NCBI GenBank assembly: GCA_021292105.1
Contig: CM037873.1
Span: 12,067,489-12,131,488, forward strand
DNA from: Anadara kagoshimensis
Taxonomy: Eukaryota > Mollusca > Bivalvia > Arcoida > Arcidae
Direction: 5' to 3'
DNA length: 64,000 nucleotides
Shown: positions 62,862-64,000 of the stretch, piece by piece
Position numbering within the stretch: position 1 is the stretch's first letter
Layout: every line of letters begins with the position of its first letter
Program-made: the position numbers and the translations under genes
Notes under the pieces: generated by a model
What the model saw: the letters and a program-made list of their open reading frames with translations, nothing else
Database searches by the model: none
Told to the model about the DNA's origin: nothing

Positions 62862-63564
62862 TTGTTGTGTATATTATTTTCCAAATTATTAGAATCGTTT
62901 TAATACAAGTGGACGATACAGGTTATCTATTTATTTGACAGTAGATTTATATTTTCTGTTATTTCTGTATTTTTCAGCCGTTACCACCGGGAAGTAAATC
63001 AAGGAGTTTGGAGAGTGATAGAAGTTTGATCAGTTCTGAGGGCGATGAGGTAATAAATTAAACAAAATAACACAAATGGCCTTACATATCACAGTGGCTC
63101 TTGCCACCTAGGTCCAAATCCTACTCATGCAGAGCCTAGTGTGATAATATTTGTCACTTTGTTTTGCCGAGGGTCAGAGGTTTAATTTCTCAGGGCATTC
63201 CGGTTTTGTCCACCATTCCTTTAACTAACTGACTTAAGAATTATGACTGGGGCATAAAACACATACGATTACTATAATAACTCCAAGTTCTCTAGAATTT
63301 GATTTGATTTACTTTAAGTTTTACTATCCTCTAGACAAATTAATGAATTTAAAAAAAAATCAGATTTATATTAGAATAGATTTAACTTTATGTTTTATAG
63401 TTTAGTTCAGTTACAATCAATTATTTTCTGTTCAAGGCACGTAACATTGAAATTTCATCCAGTAAAGAATCAGAAATCTGATCTCTTTCCATTTTCTTCC
63501 TGTATATAACCCAGATATTGACAGAATCTCAAGATTTAGGAGATCAGAGGGAGGGAGGGCCAGC
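34793..63564 (+). CDS. N-terminal part of a CRACD/KIAA1211-like protein (partial, continues beyond the window)
   Basis: Exons 34938-35040, 36811-36976, 38539-38683, 39784-39894, 44331-44351 and 62978-63049 join in phase into 206 residues, with a tentative further exon at 63515-63564. The product starts MLEGQKASGTMAGAAGEI. It has a strongly basic block GEKKKKFNPLEKMRKFFKGSKK (38-59, here split only for reading at ...KMR/KFF), an acidic SDDEDDGG (83-90), FKSHNMPTLAGNRSISEDSI (91-110), VSMEAINQDFKRELAMKLRG across the exon 3/4 junction, and PLPPGSKSRSLES near the end. This order (basic leader, SHxMPTL, SEDSIF, a short helix, then a proline/serine segment) fits the DUF4592-containing CRACD / KIAA1211 family. 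The vertebrate member inhibits actin capping protein. Assignment rests on motif memory, so the function is inferred. ATG 34938 is the first after an in-frame TAG at 34926-34928. No transmembrane or signal segment is seen. Confidence 0.6.
35041..36076. repeat. Intron with a tandem repeat of about 118 bases (35645-36075)
   Basis: Roughly four units of TTTCTAAAGAGTTGCTTCCC ... GCATTGTCTCCCTAAAGAGT ... CACAAAATAACATAAT ... AAGGATTAAAAAATAACAAT. A weak match resumes at 36603-36650 (TTTTTCTTAAGAGTTAATTT), showing that the element at 36077-36600 inserted into the array. The rest of the intron (35041-35640) shows only short, unconvincing ORFs. Confidence 0.75.
36077..36600. mobile_element. 524-base hAT-like non-autonomous element in a tandem array
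   Basis: Left end CAGGGCTCAAAGTGACTTTT, right end TTAGTCGCAACTTTGAGCCC-TG. Sub-terminal AATTGGGTGCCAATTT and AAATTGGCAACTTTTGAG suggest extended, decayed inverted repeats. CAGGG ends suit hAT. The flanks (…AATTATTT and TATTTGTT) share only TATTT, so the target duplication is not intact. Confidence 0.6.
36811..36976 (+). CDS. CRACD-like exon 2
   Basis: Acceptor TATGATTTTAG, donor GGAGG|GTGAGT. Encodes the basic block GEKKKKFNPLEKM / RKFFKGSKKQPKSKD, a Ser-rich linker and DDEDD. 166 bases, phases 1 in and 0+2 out, matching the neighbours. Basic-aromatic blocks like this often bind acidic lipids or actin-related partners; that is inference. Confidence 0.8.
37358..37532. mobile_element. Palindromic MITE
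   Basis: ATATAAGAAACAACTTTCAA-CTTGTTGTGGTTTACGGG at the left pairs with CCCAGTAAACCACAACAAGT-TGAAAGTAATTTCTTATAT at the right. The loop is about 90 bases. Lies in intron 2 of the CRACD-like gene. Confidence 0.75.
37621..38252. mobile_element. Internally deleted hAT-type transposon
   Basis: Perfect 15-base ends CAGACCTGCCAACCC / GGGTTGGCAGGTCTG. TAAATG stands directly outside on both sides (37615-37620 and 38253-38258). The interior keeps a fragment of a transposase N-terminus (37944-38174). At 632 bases it lacks the catalytic and dimerisation parts. Confidence 0.8.
37944..38174 (+). pseudogene. Remnant of a hAT transposase N-terminus (BED-like zinc finger)
   Basis: The frame from ATG 37944 reads MSKRKADLADYGESISKKRN, an in-frame TAG (38004-38006), then KPKNFSTWSFIKWSKKGDFF, VNCSICLVDLNITHSS and IDDIRRHINSKK before TAA. 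The W-x-KKGD-x3-NCSIC ... DDIRRHI layout is the usual BED-type finger ahead of a hAT transposase (CX2C then H). The last zinc ligand is lost where the internal deletion joins, and the TAG would stop translation. The leader is Lys/Arg-rich, like a nuclear localisation signal. Non-functional fragment. Confidence 0.65.
38539..38683 (+). CDS. CRACD-like exon 3
   Basis: Acceptor TTGTATTCTAG, donor TTCAAG|GTATGT. Encodes (G)FKSHNMPTLAGNRSISED-SIFNPEQKEANVEALRKTA-VSMEAINQDFK. The MPTL...SISEDSIF core is the best family signature in this gene. Confidence 0.85.
38684..39783. other. CRACD-like intron 3
   Basis: AT-rich intron of 1.1 kb. No repeat family or conserved ORF recognised. Confidence 0.5.
39784..39894 (+). 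CDS. CRACD-like exon 4
   Basis: Acceptor TTGTTACAG, donor CTCAAG|GTATGA. 111 bases in phase 0: RELAMKLRGRAHSESNYGYS and PTQPMTTADIVMGSRLK. Confidence 0.8.
40212..40506. mobile_element. Palindromic MITE (GTGACAGTGAAATACTC family), copy 1
   Basis: Ends TGTAGGAACCACTCTGTGAC-AGTGAAATACTC and GAGTATTTCACTGTCAC-aaac-AGAGTGGTTCCTACA. The interior shares GAATAAAGATTGATAT, TTGTCATAAAGTATGTCTGT and GAAGTGATGTCCTTGG with the copy at 60898. It sits inside another dispersed repeat whose AAGACCACTCT motifs lie on both sides. Confidence 0.75.
40560..44330. other. CRACD-like intron 4, remainder
   Basis: Mostly featureless AT-rich intron. Contains a TATAAAGACCACC-type repeat (40540-40700), CA/CT microsatellites (41983-42007), and a minus-strand SINE-like copy at about 42540-42740 (GGCAGTGAGAGGCACC, ACCCAGAGAAAACCAC). 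No coding signal. Confidence 0.5.
44331..44351 (+). CDS. CRACD-like 21-base microexon
   Basis: Acceptor GATTTTTCTAG, donor TCAAAG|GTGAGT. Encodes EYKMASK in phase 0 between phase-0 neighbours. Both splice sites are strong for so short an exon. Skipping would keep the frame, so alternative inclusion is possible. Confidence 0.6.
45440..46640. repeat. Minisatellite, unit 61-62 bases, about 19 copies, in CRACD-like intron 5
   Basis: Units GTTGACCTTCCATGTCAGAA-CACTACCTTACAGGTCATTA-ACCTCTCCTTGTTCTTTGTC-TT. Variants are TTGGCC for TTGACC, CCATGTTC for CCTTGTTC, GACCTC/GCCTC for AACCTC, and one partial unit near 46497. Each unit carries AGGTCATTAACCTCT. Confidence 0.95.
46641..47580. other. Intron 5 segment with a TATATAAG-ACCACCT repeat
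   Basis: 46660-46795 holds facing CCATATATAAGAACCACCTG and CTCTATATAAGGGTCACCTA motifs of the dispersed family also at 32605. Beyond that nothing recognised. Confidence 0.4.
47585..47895. repeat. Tandem repeat, unit about 94 bases, three units
   Basis: Units CATAACTGGCCAGGGTACAA-TACAAATGTACTTATATT-GG.. -CTATCTCCTAGGTTAAAGA-GAGTACACTTTATATTGTCA-CCCTTCAAA. Both strands stay open by chance (85 and 97 codons). Confidence 0.85.
48760..48895. repeat. Low-complexity CTGTCCAT-rich tract
   Basis: Irregular repeats of CTGTCTGTCCATCCATCTGT on the plus strand. They generate overlapping spurious ORFs on both strands. Confidence 0.8.
51386..51722 (+). mobile_element. tRNA-derived SINE, plus strand, copy 2
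   Basis: Head GTGGTAGCTCAATTGGTAGA and GTGGGTTAGATCCC, then CAGGTCTGATCCAAGACTTG-AAAGTGGGTAGTGACTGTTC and GAACCCTGCTGTATAATGCT, tail TTGGGACGTTAAACACTG. Longer than the copy at 25190 by a CATGCTGGGCTTGGCATGCT insertion; the 5' flank (51236-51330) is a separate AACCTTATTATAATG-type repeat. Confidence 0.85.
51723..53830. other. Intron 5 segment without recognised genes
   Basis: AT-rich intron. A GATACAAGTTTTATCTAACA / TTGTATCACCACACTGTGGT stretch with CATTGTGACGTCATTGGGGA (about 52380-52700) looks like a dispersed element, but boundaries were not resolved. Confidence 0.35.
53834..54787. repeat. Tandem pair of about 90-base units, the first split by a hAT-type element
   Basis: Unit 1 is 53834-53894 plus 54672-54697; unit 2 is 54698-54787. 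Shared: CAGAACTTTAAAA, AGCCAAATTTCCAAAATTTG, TGAAAATATA, TAGTCCTTTTTA, TTTTCACATATTTGCTAAAA. Unit 2 has no insertion. Confidence 0.85.
53895..54663. mobile_element. 769-base hAT-type non-autonomous transposon with intact 8-base target duplication
   Basis: Perfect 13-base ends TAGGGCTGTGACG / CGTCACAGCCCTA, followed by sub-terminal GAGTACCCAGGTACCCG and its echo CGGGTACTCGGTACCGGGTC, GGGTACCCGGGTAC. CCTTTTTA stands on both sides (53887-53894 and 54664-54671). No transposase ORF is seen; an 87-codon ORF across the right end has no known domain. Confidence 0.88.
54955..55080 (+). mobile_element. SINE-like repeat, partial
   Basis: CTTCTCACTGCCTAGGTTTG, GGTCCTGGTGAGAGATACTT-TGTCAGTTCACTTGCTGATG and TTTTCTCCAGGTAATCTGG match the family at 17560; the tail is lost. 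Confidence 0.6.
55405..55635. mobile_element. Palindromic MITE (TATAGGCAAAC family), copy
   Basis: TATAGGCAAACAACACTGAC-CTGTCTGCTTGACCTTTG to AAAAGGTCAAACAGACAGGT-CATTGTTGTTCACCTATA. Middle shares GGGTGGATCAT and GGGAACA. Confidence 0.8.
56596..56832. mobile_element. Palindromic MITE (TATAGGCAAAC family), copy
   Basis: TATAGGCAAATAACATTGAC-CTGTCAGCTTCACCTTTG to AAAAGGTCATGTGGACAGGT-TGATCTGGTTTACC; the right end is the most decayed. TTAAATATTCATTATGGAC is shared with the 28639 copy. Confidence 0.75.
56833..59160. other. Intron 5 segment without recognised genes
   Basis: AT-rich. Short degenerate repeats of GAATATTTTAGAAA / ACATTTTTACTGAGAATATT lie at 57175-57330. Several ORFs of 60-80 codons have no recognisable content. 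Confidence 0.4.
59185..59325. repeat. Short tandem repeat (AAATAAAGGGGCTTAATT), about four to five units
   Basis: AAATAAAGGGGCTTAATTAC, AAATAAAGGGTCTTAATTTT, AAATAAAGGGTTTAATTATG and AAATAAAGGGTCTGAATTCT, separated by GATTAGTCG or similar. Confidence 0.75.
59505..60172 (-). pseudogene. 5'-truncated LINE 3' end with zinc-knuckle tail
   Basis: The minus frame is open from about 60172 (EKVKITQHFESKFNETLNN) through KLRTYFKYKTEFKIENYL, RNALTQLRLSTHPLEIEIGR, RICKICDENCIEDEFHFLLI-CPKYKHLRDVLI and ends LRKSLM at the stop 59688-59690. CX2C-X9-H-X4-C is intact (residues 63, 66, 76, 81 counted from the ATG at 60110). This is the post-RT tail of a jockey/CR1-like LINE. The 3' UTR (59505-59687) ends in GTACAATAAAGAATTTGAAT-TTGAATTTGAATTAGG, an AATAAA followed by GAATTT repeats, typical of LINE ends. 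RT and endonuclease are missing by truncation. Confidence 0.75.
60898..61342. mobile_element. Palindromic MITE (GTGACAGTGAAATACTC family), copy 2
   Basis: GTGACTGTGAAATACTCTTT at left and AAAGAGTATTTCACTGTCAC at right, with arms that remain paired for roughly 190 bases (GAATAAAGATTGATATTTAT / ATATCAATTTTTATTC; GCATCCGCGATT / AATCACGGATGC). Longer than copy 1 at 40212. Confidence 0.8.
61345..62803. other. Intron 5 segment without recognised genes
   Basis: AT-rich intron just before exon 6. An 80-codon ORF at 61724-61966 arises around a GTT microsatellite and shows nothing recognisable. Confidence 0.4.
62804..62863. repeat. TTTA microsatellite
   Basis: About 15 uninterrupted ATTT units, 115 bases upstream of exon 6. 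Confidence 0.95.
62978..63049 (+). CDS. CRACD-like exon 6
   Basis: Acceptor TCTGTATTTTTCAG, donor GATGAG|GTAATA. 72 bases in phase 0: PLPPGSKSRSLESDRSLISS-EGDE, serine-rich with likely phosphorylation sites. Confidence 0.8.
63085..63265 (+). mobile_element. SINE-like repeat, degenerate
   Basis: CTTGCCACCTAGGTCCAAAT-CCTACTCATG, AGTGTGATAATATTTGTCAC, TTTCTCAGGGCATTCCGG and AAGAATTATGACTGGGGCAT-AAAACAC follow the family at 17560. Confidence 0.55.
63515..63564 (+). CDS. Possible CRACD-like exon 7
   Basis: A pyrimidine-rich tract and ATAACCCAG precede ATATTGACAGAATCTCAAGA. The phase-0 frame ILTESQDLGDQREGGP is open to GC|GTAATT. In phase with exon 6, but short and with a weak donor. Confidence 0.35.
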
Positions 63565-64000
63565 GTAATTGACAGTTAACAGCCTATCCTCCATCAGAGT
63601 GGTACAGCGACTTAACATATTTATAACCAAATCTTAAACTGCGTATGATAGATAATTTCATGGATCTATAGTCAGTGTAACTGATTGATACATAAAAAAC
63701 ACTAGTTTACTGTTAATACGAGGTCGTATATATTTTAACTATTGATCTACAGAAGCTATATATAGATACAGAAGACAACGAGCAATTAGACCTTTAGTTT
63801 ACTGTTTTCCTGTGTTCTATTTCTGCCCACTTACTGTTATTTAAGATGGACATTATAAACAAGTCTGTTATTGTTAAACTTAATTTCAGGTGTTGTTTAG
63901 GTTAAATTCAATTTAAGGTCTAATAAAAAACAAGTTTTCTGTGAACAAAAAACACATTTTATCTCCTCGGAAACAGTTATCTTTAAATTCTCGAATTTCA
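63565..64000. other. Right edge, no further exon recognised
   Basis: AT-rich sequence in the next intron of the CRACD-like gene, with no ORF or repeat of note. Confidence 0.4.

Overview
This window is intron-rich, AT-rich animal nuclear DNA, most probably from a marine mollusc and possibly a bivalve. The evidence is GT-AG introns, short exons, tRNA-derived SINEs, 5'-truncated LINE tails and many short inverted-repeat elements. No rRNA, tRNA gene, CRISPR or operon-like layout is visible. Coordinates come from reading the sequence by eye, and no database search was run.

Only two protein-coding genes are well supported. On the minus strand (8758-15204) is a complete six-exon gene for the UPF0462 / C4orf33 family. 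Its splice phases all agree and it encodes 223 residues. On the plus strand (34793 to beyond 63049) is the N-terminal part of a large gene that resembles the CRACD/KIAA1211 family. Five introns joined in compatible phase give 206 residues, including a 21-base microexon and an 18.6 kb intron, and a possible further exon lies at 63515-63564. A possible 5' UTR exon for this gene (ending 17183) and one for the C4orf33 homologue (16457 upward) point away from each other, so a shared divergent promoter near 16.5-17.1 kb is possible.

Layout. 1-1070: hAT-like repeat and a decayed reverse-transcriptase fragment. 1072-7203: a 3,066-base tandem duplication, each copy carrying a palindromic element and a LINE C-terminal fragment; the duplication ends inside a 407-base inverted repeat whose partner arm is at 7394-7800. 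8.7-15.2 kb: C4orf33 homologue, with a minisatellite of about 45 bases and an element nested in a SINE inside its introns. 15.2-17.2 kb: microsatellites, an orphan exon-like ORF and the putative promoter. 17.2-34.8 kb: repeat-rich intron or intergenic DNA. 34.8-64 kb: the CRACD-like gene, whose introns hold several hAT-type elements, minisatellites, SINEs, a LINE tail and palindromic MITEs.

The strongest novel material is in the mobile-element record. One hAT-type insertion has a perfect 8-base target duplication and an intact empty site in a neighbouring tandem copy. An internally deleted hAT derivative still carries a BED-like zinc-finger ORF. One palindromic MITE family has four near-complete copies and one partial copy, and its ends carry paired AGGTCA half-sites. 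No new multi-gene biological system was found.
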